Part shown: positions 1 to 6,162 of the stretch, piece after piece
How positions within the stretch are numbered: the first letter of the stretch is position 1
Layout of the letters: every line of letters begins with the position of its first letter
Assembly: GCA_019247245.1 (NCBI GenBank)
Contig: JAFAPF010000051.1
Span: forward strand, 1 to 8,772
Source: Rubrobacter sp.
GTDB lineage: Bacteria > Actinomycetota > Rubrobacteria > Rubrobacterales > Rubrobacteraceae
Direction of reading: 5' to 3'
Length of the DNA stretch: 8,772 nucleotides
Notes under the pieces: generated by a model
What the model was told of the DNA's origin: nothing
What the model saw: only the letters and a program-made list of their open reading frames with translations
Database searches by the model: none
Translations under genes and position numbers: made by a program

Positions 1-1
1 G

Positions 2-490
2 GAAGAGAAGCCCGGCGTAGTTTCACAAGAAGAGGATGAGCTGGCAGCCTTGGAGGAGGAGCTAGAGCTTATCCGCCGTGAGCGGGATGAATACCTGGAC
101 ACCCTGCGTCGCCTGAAGGCCGAGCTTGAAAACTTGCGCAAGCGTCAGGAGAGGGAGCGCGCACGCTTGGCCCAGTTGGCCTCCGAGGGGCTCGTGAGAG
201 AACTTTTGCCCGTTCTAGACAACTTAGAACGGGCTTTAGAAGCCGAGGGGGACATCAGAGAAGGTGTGAGGGTTACCTACGAGCAGCTCGTCGCCGTCCT
301 CGGACAAGAGGGCCTCACTCCCGTATCCTCCGACGGCCAAAACTTTGATCCTGAGGTCCACGAGGCCGTCATGAGCCAGCCCTCCGAAGAGCAGGAGGAG
401 GGTACGATTCTCCAGACCTTCGAGCGGGGCTATTTGCTCAAAGGTAGGCCCCTACGCCCAGCCAAGGTTGTGGTTGCTAAGCAGGTTTAG
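2..490 (+). CDS. grpE: GrpE nucleotide exchange factor (5' end outside window)
   Basis: GrpE releases ADP from DnaK so that the cytoplasmic chaperone can begin a new folding cycle. The frame is open from the first codon at base 2, and a TTG at 50 is only an internal codon, so the true start lies upstream; 162 residues are visible. They show a long charged coiled coil (about residues 10-60, the GrpE dimer helix), then [10 protein letters not shown], the [10 protein letters not shown] motif and the C-terminal [18 protein letters not shown] signature of the beta-domain that contacts DnaK. All are hallmark GrpE motifs. The stop is 2 bases before dnaJ, so the two are co-transcribed, presumably after dnaK, which is not in the window. 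The acidic start of the visible part ([13 protein letters not shown]) fits the disordered GrpE N-terminus. Confidence 0.96.
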   Translation, partial: EEKPGVVSQEEDELAALEEELELIRRERDEYLDTLRRLKAELENLRKRQERERARLAQLASEGLVRELLPVLDNLERALEAEGDIREGVRVTYEQLVAVLGQEGLTPVSSDGQNFDPEVHEAVMSQPSEEQEEGTILQTFERGYLLKGRPLRPAKVVVAKQV

Positions 491-492
491 AT

Positions 493-1614
493 ATGGAGAC
501 TAAGGATCTATACAAGGTTCTCGGTGTGTCGAAGGGGGCTTCGCAGGAGGAGATCCGTCGCTCATACCGCAAGCTAGCGCGTAAATACCATCCGGATGCT
601 AACCCCGACAACCATGACGCTGAGAACCGTTTCAAAGAGATACAGCATGCCTACGAGATCCTCTCGAATCCCGAGAAAAGAAGGGAGTACGACGAGGGAC
701 CGCGCACCTTCTTTGGTTCGCAGGGCACAGGCCGGGGAGGGCCTGGGGGAGCAGGGTTCGGAGGATTCTCCGATCTCTCAGATCTCTTCGGCAGCTTCGG
801 TGGTCTCGGGGATATCTTCGAGCGCTCCGGCCGTAACAGGGGGGCTTCGCTTAAGGGCGAAGACGTAACTTTAAGTGTTAACTTAAAGTTCAATGATGCC
901 TTGAACGGCGTCACGACGCGGGTCACCGTGTCAGTCGAGGAGGAGTGCGGATCTTGTCGAGGGACGGGGGCGGCTGCTGGGACGGTGTCGCGGAGGTGTC
1001 CGGAGTGCGGTGGACGTGGAGTGCGGAGCCGTGATCAGGGATTCTTCGCGCTCTCCGAGCCATGCCCAAGGTGTGGAGGTGAGGGCGCGATCATCGAGAA
1101 GCCGTGCGCCACCTGTGGAGGGAGCGGCACGGTGCGCAAGGCCCGTCAGGTCACGGTCAAGATACCAGCTGGGGCTAAGGATGGGATGAAGATTCGGGTT
1201 GCTGGCCGGGGAAACGCCGGGAGGAATGGAGGATCTCCAGGGGATTTGTACGTGGTGACGCGAGTCCAGGAACACCCGGTGTTCAAGCGTCGCGGGGACG
1301 ACTTCGTGGTTGAGGTGCCGATCAGCTTCGTTGAGGCAGCTTTGGGAGCGGAGATCGAGGTGCCGCGACCGGAGGGCGGGACGGTGAAGCTCAAGCTGCC
1401 GCCGGGGACACAGGACGGCAAGCAGTTCAAGGTGCGCGGGGGTGGAGCGCCGAAGGCTCGGACACGTGGCACGGAGAGGGGAGACCTTATCGTGCAGGTG
1501 AGCCTCGTCGTACCCAAGAAGCTCAAGCGGCGGGAGCGCGAGATCTTGGAGGCCCTCGCCGAGGAGCGGGAAGAGAATGTGCGGGAAGAGCTCTTTAAGA
1601 AGGTGGGCTCGTGA
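493..1614 (+). CDS. dnaJ: DnaJ (type I Hsp40) co-chaperone
   Basis: DnaJ delivers unfolded protein to DnaK and stimulates its ATPase. The 373-residue product has the full type I layout: J domain at residues 1-70 with the essential HPD at 33-35; a Gly/Phe-rich linker at about 72-110, containing two DLF/DIF-type segments; the cysteine-rich zinc domain at 152-212 with four CxxCxGxG repeats (C152/C155, C169/C172, C191/C194, C205/C208), which bind two zinc ions; and beta-sheet substrate-binding domains to the end. No key residue is missing. The ATG at 493 follows the grpE stop by 2 bases with only a weak ribosome site, suggesting translational coupling. Its TGA stop overlaps the GTG of hspR. Position next to hspR matches the dnaK-operon DnaJ (DnaJ1) of actinobacteria rather than the separately encoded paralogue. 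Confidence 0.98.
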   Translation: METKDLYKVLGVSKGASQEEIRRSYRKLARKYHPDANPDNHDAENRFKEIQHAYEILSNPEKRREYDEGPRTFFGSQGTGRGGPGGAGFGGFSDLSDLFGSFGGLGDIFERSGRNRGASLKGEDVTLSVNLKFNDALNGVTTRVTVSVEEECGSCRGTGAAAGTVSRRCPECGGRGVRSRDQGFFALSEPCPRCGGEGAIIEKPCATCGGSGTVRKARQVTVKIPAGAKDGMKIRVAGRGNAGRNGGSPGDLYVVTRVQEHPVFKRRGDDFVVEVPISFVEAALGAEIEVPRPEGGTVKLKLPPGTQDGKQFKVRGGGAPKARTRGTERGDLIVQVSLVVPKKLKRREREILEALAEEREENVREELFKKVGS

Positions 1615-2012
1615 ACCTTAGAAAGCGCCCGGTGTACATGATCGGGATAGCTGCAGAACTCATCGGGGTACACCCGCAAACCTTGAGGATGTATGAGCGC
1701 AAAGGCCTACTCTGTCCCCGCAAGAGCATAAAGAACACGCGGTTATACTCCCAGGATGATGTGGAGCTTGGAAGGTACATCCAGAAGCTCACCCAGGAGA
1801 TGGGAATGAACCTCGCCGGAGCGAAGCATATCCTTGACCTCGAGAAAAAGATTGAGAGGTTGGGGACCGAGAACCTACGGTTGCGCGGAGAATTGAAGAG
1901 GCAAAGCGTAGAGCATGATAGAGCGGTCCAGGAAATACACCGTAGCTACAAGCGGGAGATCATGCTGCCGCTGCGCGGGGAGCTTGTGCATAGTAAAAGG
2001 CGGGGATTCTAA
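1611..2012 (+). CDS. hspR: HspR, MerR-family heat-shock repressor
   Basis: HspR is the MerR-family repressor of the dnaK operon; in studied actinobacteria it binds HAIR inverted repeats with DnaK as co-repressor. The 133-residue product begins with the typical PVYMIGIAAELIGVHPQTLRMYERKGL winged helix-turn-helix (residues 8-34), then the wing NTRLYSQDDV (43-52), the EMGMNLAGAKHIL segment (63-75) characteristic of HspR, and a coiled coil (about 76-117) with a basic tail. GTG at 1611 forms a 4-base GTGA overlap with the dnaJ stop and has an AAGGTGG ribosome site 4 bases upstream; ATG at 1638 would cut into the conserved PVYxI start. No HAIR pair (CTTGAGT-N7-ACTCAAG) is seen in the window, as expected, because the operator should lie before dnaK. 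Confidence 0.95.
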   Translation: MNLRKRPVYMIGIAAELIGVHPQTLRMYERKGLLCPRKSIKNTRLYSQDDVELGRYIQKLTQEMGMNLAGAKHILDLEKKIERLGTENLRLRGELKRQSVEHDRAVQEIHRSYKREIMLPLRGELVHSKRRGF

Positions 2013-2497
2013 TGACCGAGGTTATGCGCTGCTATCGGCACCCGAAGCGGGAGACGCGCGTCTCTTGCTCTACATGTGGTCGGCCCATCTGCACCGAGTG
2101 TATGAGGGCAACGGATGTTGGGATCAAATGCCCCGACGACGCTAAGCTTCCCCGCAGCGCCCGGACCGGTGTGATGAAGCCGGATCAGATTTTAAAGAGC
2201 TTCCTCGCTGGCCTCCTCGTCGCCCTGGTAGGCATCCCTATCGTGTATATGCTCTTTGGCCTTCCATTCCAGTGGCTGCTCTCGGCTGCAGTTGGCTTCG
2301 GGGCGGGAACCTTCATTAACCGCGCTGGGGGTCGCAACGGCGGGCCACTAGCTATCGCCATCTCCGTTGTGGCCACGTCTATCCCGTTCCTGGTGTGGCT
2401 GGCACCGGACGTCTTTATGGGTACCGTGAGTGTATTCGGAGGCGCTTCAGTGGCTTTCGCTGTTCTCGCCGCCGGTTTGGCGAACCGCCGGTCATGA
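2012..2497 (+). CDS. B-box-type zinc-finger four-helix membrane protein
   Basis: This is a 161-residue protein of unknown function. Residues 7-40 form a B-box-like zinc finger (C7, H10, C19, C22, C27, C30, C40), closely resembling the N-terminal finger (CYRHPxR..CxxCxRPIC..CM) of actinobacterial rhomboid-like proteins. The usual eighth ligand, the last Cys of CPxC, is replaced by Asp (CPDD). A short polar linker is followed by four hydrophobic segments at about 62-82, 86-104, 112-131 and 137-157. No rhomboid GxSG serine or catalytic histidine is present, so it is not a rhomboid protease. The ATG at 2012 shares one base with the hspR TAA stop (TAATG), so the gene is translationally coupled and ends the heat-shock operon. 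A link to stress or membrane-protein quality control is inferred from position only. Confidence 0.85.
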   Translation: MTEVMRCYRHPKRETRVSCSTCGRPICTECMRATDVGIKCPDDAKLPRSARTGVMKPDQILKSFLAGLLVALVGIPIVYMLFGLPFQWLLSAAVGFGAGTFINRAGGRNGGPLAIAISVVATSIPFLVWLAPDVFMGTVSVFGGASVAFAVLAAGLANRRS

Positions 2498-2505
2498 AGC
2501 GCAGG

Positions 2506-2536
2506 AAAGGGGTGTGTAGGCTCCTTACTCCTTTTA
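2506..2536 (+). terminator. Probable intrinsic terminator of the grpE-dnaJ-hspR operon
   Basis: Nine bases after the last stop codon, 2506-2514 can pair with 2526-2534 (AAAGGGGTG with TACTCCTTT, including two G-U pairs), leaving an 11-base loop and ending in a short T run (CTTTTAG). Position and direction fit an operon terminator. The stem is only moderately strong and the T run is partly inside it, so efficiency is uncertain. Confidence 0.45.
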
Positions 2537-2658
2537 GAGAGCGGAAGATCATCTTGTGACGTCGCTAGAGAAAAGATATGCACGTAGCACAGGCAAACTT
2601 TCTTCCTAGCCACCCAACACCTTCTCCTTGAGCTATTCAACCATGTGATTACTTTAGA

Positions 2659-2682
2659 TGAAAAGACCTTCTGAAAAGACCT
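2659..2682. repeat. Tandem direct repeat, 2 x TGAAAAGACCT
   Basis: The 11-mer TGAAAAGACCT occurs at 2659-2669 and again at 2672-2682, separated by 2 bases (13-base period). The copies are identical. It lies in non-coding DNA, 160-185 bases after the heat-shock operon. Function is unknown; a protein-binding site or a small slippage duplication are both possible. Confidence 0.8.
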
Positions 2683-2747
2683 CATCGACTGCGTAAACCC
2701 CAGCAACACCGTTCGAGTAGCTCCTAACGAACTCGTCGTTTTCGAAC

Positions 2748-2770
2748 ACTCCGAGTAGCCGCTACGGAGT
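2748..2770. repeat. Bulged inverted repeat (hairpin)
   Basis: ACTCCG (2748-2753) pairs with CGGAGT (2765-2770); after a 2-base AG bulge, TAG (2756-2758) pairs with CTA (2762-2764) around a 3-base loop. That gives nine pairs. No T run follows on either strand, so it is not an intrinsic terminator. A related CGAGTAGC string also occurs at 2714-2721 inside a weaker GTTCG/CGAAC inverted repeat (2711-2732). Confidence 0.6.
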
Positions 2771-2826
2771 CTGCCTCACCTCCAATAGTAATCTCATATG
2801 TCCAGACATTGTACCTCTAAGTCCAC

Positions 2827-2853
2827 TTAAATCTTTGAACTACAGAGTGCTAA
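2827..2853. promoter_or_regulatory. CIRCE-like HrcA operator (degenerate left half)
   Basis: GAGTGCTAA at 2845-2853 is a perfect match to the right half of the CIRCE element (TTAGCACTC-N9-GAGTGCTAA) bound by the heat-shock repressor HrcA. Exactly nine bases upstream, TTAAATCTT (2827-2835) matches 5 of 9 positions of the left half. The right half is a direct observation. The operator call is inference and weak, because no heat-shock gene follows; the next gene starts about 210 bases downstream. Confidence 0.25.
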
Positions 2854-2936
2854 TGACCCCCAAGCGTCGTTGATTTACCTTATATAAGCCGTAAAGCGGA
2901 CACCAACGTTACTAACGCCGGAGAGCGAACAAGTAA

Positions 2937-3000
2937 CTTAACCTGTAGATAAAACCAACCTTAACTTGCAGGTAAAATTATATCTTATATTAAGGTTAAG
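2937..3000 (+). promoter_or_regulatory. AT-rich promoter-like region with CTTAAC repeats
   Basis: CTTAACCTGTAGATAAAA (2937-2954) and CTTAACTTGCAGGTAAAA (2960-2977) agree at 15 of 18 positions with a 23-base period, and an inverted CTTAACC copy lies at 2994-3000. Within the block, TAAAAT (2973-2978) and TATATT (2986-2991) each match 5 of 6 bases of a -10 box. No strong -35 box is evident at standard spacing. It lies 60-125 bases before the coiled-coil gene, so a promoter with operator-like repeats is plausible. The repeats are seen; the promoter is inferred. Confidence 0.4.
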
Positions 3001-3001
3001 C

Positions 3002-3020
3002 TCTGAAAAATACTTTCAGA
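3002..3020 (+). repeat. Hairpin in the putative leader of the coiled-coil gene
   Basis: TCTGAAA (3002-3008) and TTTCAGA (3014-3020) form a perfect 7-base stem with a 5-base loop, about 40 bases before the chosen ATG and directly after the promoter-like block. It could be an operator or a leader stem-loop. No T run follows. Confidence 0.6.
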
Positions 3021-3062
3021 AAGCCTAGCATAGCCTTGAGAGCCATGGTAGGGTTGATAAAC

Positions 3063-3617
3063 ATGAGAGAGGACATGGAGTACATCAGCGGAGTGTTGGA
3101 CGAGCTGGAGGCGATCGTTCGAGATGCTTCCAAGGTACCGATGCGCAAGGGTTGGGTCATGATCGACCGGGCCGACCTGCTCATGATACTAGATGAGCTT
3201 CGCGGGTCTATACCTAAGGAGTTGTCGGAAGCTGAGGAAGTTCGCAGGGAGTGCTCGGCGATCGTAGCGGCTGCCGAGGAGGAGGCGCGCAGGATAGTCG
3301 AGGATGGACACGAGCGGGCCGAGGCGAAGGTCTTGGACACGGAGCTGTACCGACGCTCGCAGCGACGGGCGGCCGAGACCGTGGACCGGGCCGAACGCTA
3401 CGCCCGAGAGATACAGGGTGGCTCTGAAGTGTATCAGGAACGGGTGATGAACCAGCTTGAGGGCTGGTTCCAGGACTCGCTCGTCTCGATCGGAGAGTCC
3501 AGGCAGGAGTTGGGTAGCTCCTCCTCTGTGCGTCGGTCTTCCACGCCCACCGCTGAAGCGTCACCAGCTCCTAACGAGGATGGCCAAGAGCGCGGCTGGC
3601 GGGCTAGTTCGGCCTAG
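3063..3617 (+). CDS. DivIVA/F0-b-like coiled-coil protein
   Basis: A 184-residue soluble protein with no signal peptide or membrane segment. The N-terminus (MEYISGVLDELEAIVRDASKVP, then a V-M-I/V-DRADLL-LDELR pattern at about 30-50) resembles a family of actinobacterial proteins often annotated as DivIVA-like or ATP synthase F0 subunit b-like; as I recall it, that family is usually found near coaD and rpmF. Residues about 53-130 are a long, highly charged Glu/Arg/Ala coiled coil (EEVRREC..EEEARRIVEDGHERAEAKV). The last 40 residues are low-complexity Ser/Pro-rich and probably disordered. I chose ATG 3063 because AGGG (3050-3053) lies 9 bases upstream and the family starts close to this point; TTG 3036 and ATG 3045 are in-frame alternatives with poorer sites. 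It is not a real ATP synthase subunit, since it lacks the membrane anchor. A role in cell growth or division scaffolding is inference. Confidence 0.8.
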   Translation: MREDMEYISGVLDELEAIVRDASKVPMRKGWVMIDRADLLMILDELRGSIPKELSEAEEVRRECSAIVAAAEEEARRIVEDGHERAEAKVLDTELYRRSQRRAAETVDRAERYAREIQGGSEVYQERVMNQLEGWFQDSLVSIGESRQELGSSSSVRRSSTPTAEASPAPNEDGQERGWRASSA

Positions 3618-3930
3618 AAATCCTTTCGGTTCTTCTTCGAGTTTTTCATTCACAGGAACTCCTTGTAGGTCGATTCCGTATCAAGACCATCCCCGCATGC
3701 TCCGCAACAAATAACGCGACCTCGTAGCGCGGGATGTTGCGCGACATCGAGGTTACAGTGTTCTGTTCGATGCATAACTTCTATATATTCTCAAGATATG
3801 AGGGCAATCGCATGGTTACACAACAGAGTGAATGGCGAGGGCGAACGGGTATGGTCTAGGACGGCTATATCTAGCTGTACCTCAATATTAAACAGGTAAA
3901 TGGGTAACCCACGAAACCTCGTCAGCTGTG
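3618..3930. other. Intergenic region between convergent genes, no gene found
   Basis: This 313-base gap separates the plus-strand coiled-coil gene from the 3' end of the minus-strand SAM-hydrolase unit. I see no convincing reading frame, tRNA or strong intrinsic terminator. The only structures are a weak ACCTCG/CGAGGT inverted repeat (3719-3724 and 3748-3753) with GCGC pairs inside it, and a short TGGGTAACCCA palindrome (3901-3911). How the two converging transcripts end is not evident from sequence. Confidence 0.6.
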
Positions 3931-4710
3931 CTATCTGTCAGGAGTTTTTGGAGGAGACATTGTGGAGCGTAGGGCCTCTAAGCGAAGGTTCATTTCGTCG
4001 AGATCTGTGGTCAGATCAGCTGCTGAGTCTCGGGCTTTGCCCCCACTTTCTACAGAAACACGGACGACCCCTATGTGGAAGGTTGAAAGTTTCTTGAGGA
4101 TATGAGAGGTCTCCGCGTCTGCAGCGTGTATTTCCTCCTTCAGCTTGCTGAGGACAACATCACCGCCTCCACGTTGCCTAGGATCGCCGTATAGAGTGTC
4201 GAGTTCCCGGACGACCCCTGCCGCTTTCTCCCGCTTCTCCGCGATGTCCACGAGACGTTCGGCTATACGACGAAGCTTTGGGATAGTATCGTCTAGCACG
4301 GCCTGAGCAACGTCACCCGACTCCTCGATGGCAACCAACGTTAGCTGATAGATCTCGAGAGTTGCCTCTACCTTTCGGCGAGTCTCTCCACGTGGCAGCC
4401 AGCGGGCGCGCCGCTCGGGCGAGATGCCTTGATCTCTGGAGGATTCGGGTTGTGTACTCGATTGGCTGTTCCATCCCTCTAGAGCCTTATTTCGGAAAAG
4501 TGGGTCGCGAGCGGCTAGGAAGACGAGAGCAGCGTAAGTCGCGAGTGTTAGAGGAATGACCCACCATACCAAGGTCATCGCAAAGAAGACGAGCCCGATC
4601 ACCACCACAAACAACCCCCGCGGGCGTGAGAAGACGGCTCGCATCACCCGTCGTCGCGCCGTAGATGAGAGCTGTCTACCTGCTTCGCCGGGTCGATCAG
4701 AACTCTGCAT
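3931..4710 (-). CDS. Membrane-anchored coiled-coil protein of unknown function
   Basis: I do not recognise this 259-residue family. A basic N-terminus (STARRRVMRAVFSRPRG, about 16-32) precedes a strongly hydrophobic stretch at 33-67 that reads as two closely spaced membrane helices, or one hairpin, split near VWWVIP. A polar linker (about 70-110) follows, then helical, charged sequence to the C-terminus with heptad-like regions at about 112-170 and 185-250. The positive-inside rule puts both the N-terminus and the long helical domain in the cytoplasm. The layout recalls membrane-tethered coiled-coil proteins such as the XpaC/TelA type, but I see no diagnostic motif. The ATG at 4710 overlaps the SAM hydrolase gene by 14 bases and has GGGA 4 bases upstream, so the two genes are co-transcribed and probably translationally coupled. 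Confidence 0.75.
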   Translation of the reverse strand: MQSSDRPGEAGRQLSSTARRRVMRAVFSRPRGLFVVVIGLVFFAMTLVWWVIPLTLATYAALVFLAARDPLFRNKALEGWNSQSSTQPESSRDQGISPERRARWLPRGETRRKVEATLEIYQLTLVAIEESGDVAQAVLDDTIPKLRRIAERLVDIAEKREKAAGVVRELDTLYGDPRQRGGGDVVLSKLKEEIHAADAETSHILKKLSTFHIGVVRVSVESGGKARDSAADLTTDLDEMNLRLEALRSTMSPPKTPDR

Positions 4711-5551
4711 CGCGTCCCACGTGGCGTTCTGAATGGTTTTCGAGGAGGGTTAGGCGTACCTGGTTGCCTATCCTCAGCCCTAGGGCTCGACAGGCGTTGC
4801 CCTTGTTCATGGAGAGGCTCAGGCGCCGATGGGAATCCGGGACAAGTATGAGATCCCCAATTTTCGAATGTCCGAAGGTCTCGACGTAGCGGACCAGCAT
4901 ATCGCCGTCCTCGCCAGCTTCGACCTTGAGCAGCGCGCCGAACGAGAGGCTGACTTCTTCCACTGGCGCCGAGAGCCGAGCGTTGCCGTAACGGTCTACG
5001 CTAGTGATGGTAGCCACGATGGTGTTCGTGCCTTCTTTCTCCATGCCGAACGGCTCGACGCGCACGAGCGAAGCGGGATCCACAACCTCCCCGAGCAGCG
5101 TGTGATCTAATCCCACTGCCAAGTGCGCCGCTGCAGGGGCGAAGATGTCACGGCCGTGAAAGGTGCTGGACACGGGTCGGATGTGGTAATCGGCATTCGT
5201 CAGTGAAACGGCGCACGTGATACCTCCCAGAGACTCAACTGCGGGTACCAAAAGCCCGTTATCCGGACCGATGAGAAAGGCTCCATCTGCGCTTAAGAGG
5301 GCCAGTGCGCGCCTCTCGGTACCGACACCGGGATCGACGACGGCCAGGTAGACTGCGTTCTTAGACATGTAGTGCGTGGCATGTTCTAGAATCTCAGCCC
5401 CCGCCTCCACCCCGAAGCCGGGTACCTCATGCGTAAGGTCGATCACCGTGGCCTCCGGTGCTATACCTAACATCACCCCTTTGCACAGCCCGACGAAATC
5501 GTCGTCGAGCCCATAGTCGGAGAGAAAGTAAATGGGCCGTGCGCTACTCAC
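4697..5551 (-). CDS. SAM hydrolase (DUF62, SAM hydroxide adenosyltransferase)
   Basis: This family hydrolyses S-adenosylmethionine to adenosine and methionine in the cytoplasm. The 284-residue product has the family motifs in order: FLSDYGLDDDFVG (9-21), DLTHEVP (38-44), VVDPGVGTERR (71-81), GPDNGLL (95-101), STFHGRDIFAPAAAHLA (129-145) and VDRYGNA in the C-terminal barrel. Asp73, Arg80 and His132 have the same spacing as the Asp68-Arg75-His127 triad known from the Pyrococcus PH0463 enzyme, which activates water. The loop insertion of the related fluorinase and chlorinase is absent, so halogenation is unlikely. The start is GTG 5551: the frame is closed upstream and no other start codon fits. 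GGGAGA abuts this GTG, too close for a normal ribosome site, while TATACT sits 7 bases upstream, so the mRNA may be leaderless. The unknown membrane protein follows in the same operon. Confidence 0.93.
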   Translation of the reverse strand: MSSARPIYFLSDYGLDDDFVGLCKGVMLGIAPEATVIDLTHEVPGFGVEAGAEILEHATHYMSKNAVYLAVVDPGVGTERRALALLSADGAFLIGPDNGLLVPAVESLGGITCAVSLTNADYHIRPVSSTFHGRDIFAPAAAHLAVGLDHTLLGEVVDPASLVRVEPFGMEKEGTNTIVATITSVDRYGNARLSAPVEEVSLSFGALLKVEAGEDGDMLVRYVETFGHSKIGDLILVPDSHRRLSLSMNKGNACRALGLRIGNQVRLTLLENHSERHVGRDAEF

Positions 5552-5590
5552 TCTCCCAGTATATAAAATGCCGCGTGCCTACAGTTCCGG
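5552..5590 (-). promoter_or_regulatory. Putative promoter of the SAM hydrolase operon
   Basis: On the minus strand, TATACT (5563 to 5558) is a good -10 box (5 of 6 bases of TATAAT). Six bases follow (GGGAGA, 5557-5552), which places the expected transcription start on or next to the G of the GTG start codon at 5551. No clear -35 box is present at 16-18 bases spacing. Leaderless transcripts of this form are common in actinobacteria. Inferred from spacing. Confidence 0.4.
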
Positions 5591-6037
5591 GTATTGGGCG
5601 TAGGAAGAAGTTCAAAAAGACCCGGCATCTACTGGAGAGGGCCTGCGCAGTGAAAGGCCATTACCGAAAAGAGGCGCGACGGTTGGCCGGATACGGTGTT
5701 TACAAAGCTCAAAGGATTAAGCACGTTGCTACTAAATTCATAACCGCGTCGTTCGATACACTTTGCCCTTCCCGAGGTTTACACAAGCTCGTGGCTAGCG
5801 AACCTTCGTATCATCAGCGTATCACGTTGAGCCCTAGAGAATGGATCGTCTCGCAGGCACCATCTAGCCCCGGCTTGGCCATCAGATTAACCTTCGCCTT
5901 AAACTCATCTCACCTTTAACTTATGAGTTATACAAATTTCGTTACGGAGTTAAGTTTTGGTCTGGTCCCAACATATAGTATTGGAGAGCGAGAGAGAGTG
6001 GTCATGTCGTGTGAAGTTCTCTTGTCTGGGGAGTTAT

Positions 6038-6055
6038 TCCCTTTAGGTAAAGGGA
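6038..6055 (+). repeat. Short hairpin with 7-bp stem
   Basis: TCCCTTT (6038-6044) and AAAGGGA (6049-6055) form a perfect stem around the 4-base loop AGGT, followed by TTTAT. It could be a weak terminator or part of a larger RNA fold; low GC content makes efficient termination doubtful. Confidence 0.55.
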
Positions 6056-6162
6056 TTTATGGAGGTTGCATCGACTTAGATAGACTGCTAGTTTTCCTCG
6101 ATAGAGGCGGGTTCTGTGGGCCGGAGCTCAGTTTGAAGTTCGGGTTTAATATGGAGCCTGTC

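Larger units (their letters stand above)
2498..3062. other. Long AT-rich intergenic region without a credible gene
   Basis: There are 565 bases between the heat-shock operon and the next gene. Stops are frequent in all frames; the longest plus-strand frame starting at ATG 2578 gives only 17 codons, and a minus-strand frame reaching 2709 owes its length mostly to antisense of the zinc-finger gene. Base composition is visibly more AT-rich than in the genes. It holds a terminator-like hairpin (2506-2536), a tandem direct repeat (2659-2682), a bulged hairpin (2748-2770), a CIRCE-like sequence (2827-2853), a CTTAAC repeat cluster (2937-3000) and a hairpin just before the next gene (3002-3020). A decayed gene or a small RNA cannot be excluded. 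Confidence 0.7.

Noticed and set aside
651..1679. Minus-strand open frames opposite dnaJ (651-926, 931-1275, 1146-1679)
   Set aside because: They mirror the codon bias of dnaJ, which has all family motifs; their products are low-complexity Ser/Pro/Arg sequences.
2185..2709. Minus-strand 174-codon frame covering the zinc-finger membrane gene and part of the gap
   Set aside because: Most of its length is antisense to the coupled plus-strand gene; no ribosome site or domain is evident.
4697..5551. Fluorinase or chlorinase (SAM halogenase) instead of SAM hydrolase
   Set aside because: The halogenases carry a loop insertion absent here, and the Asp-Arg-His triad with hydrolase spacing (D73, R80, H132) is intact.
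5458..5919. Plus-strand open frame of 153 codons partly antisense to the SAM hydrolase
   Set aside because: Its first 94 bases are antisense to a clear gene, no ribosome site fits an internal start, and the product (basic, no domain) resembles nothing I know.
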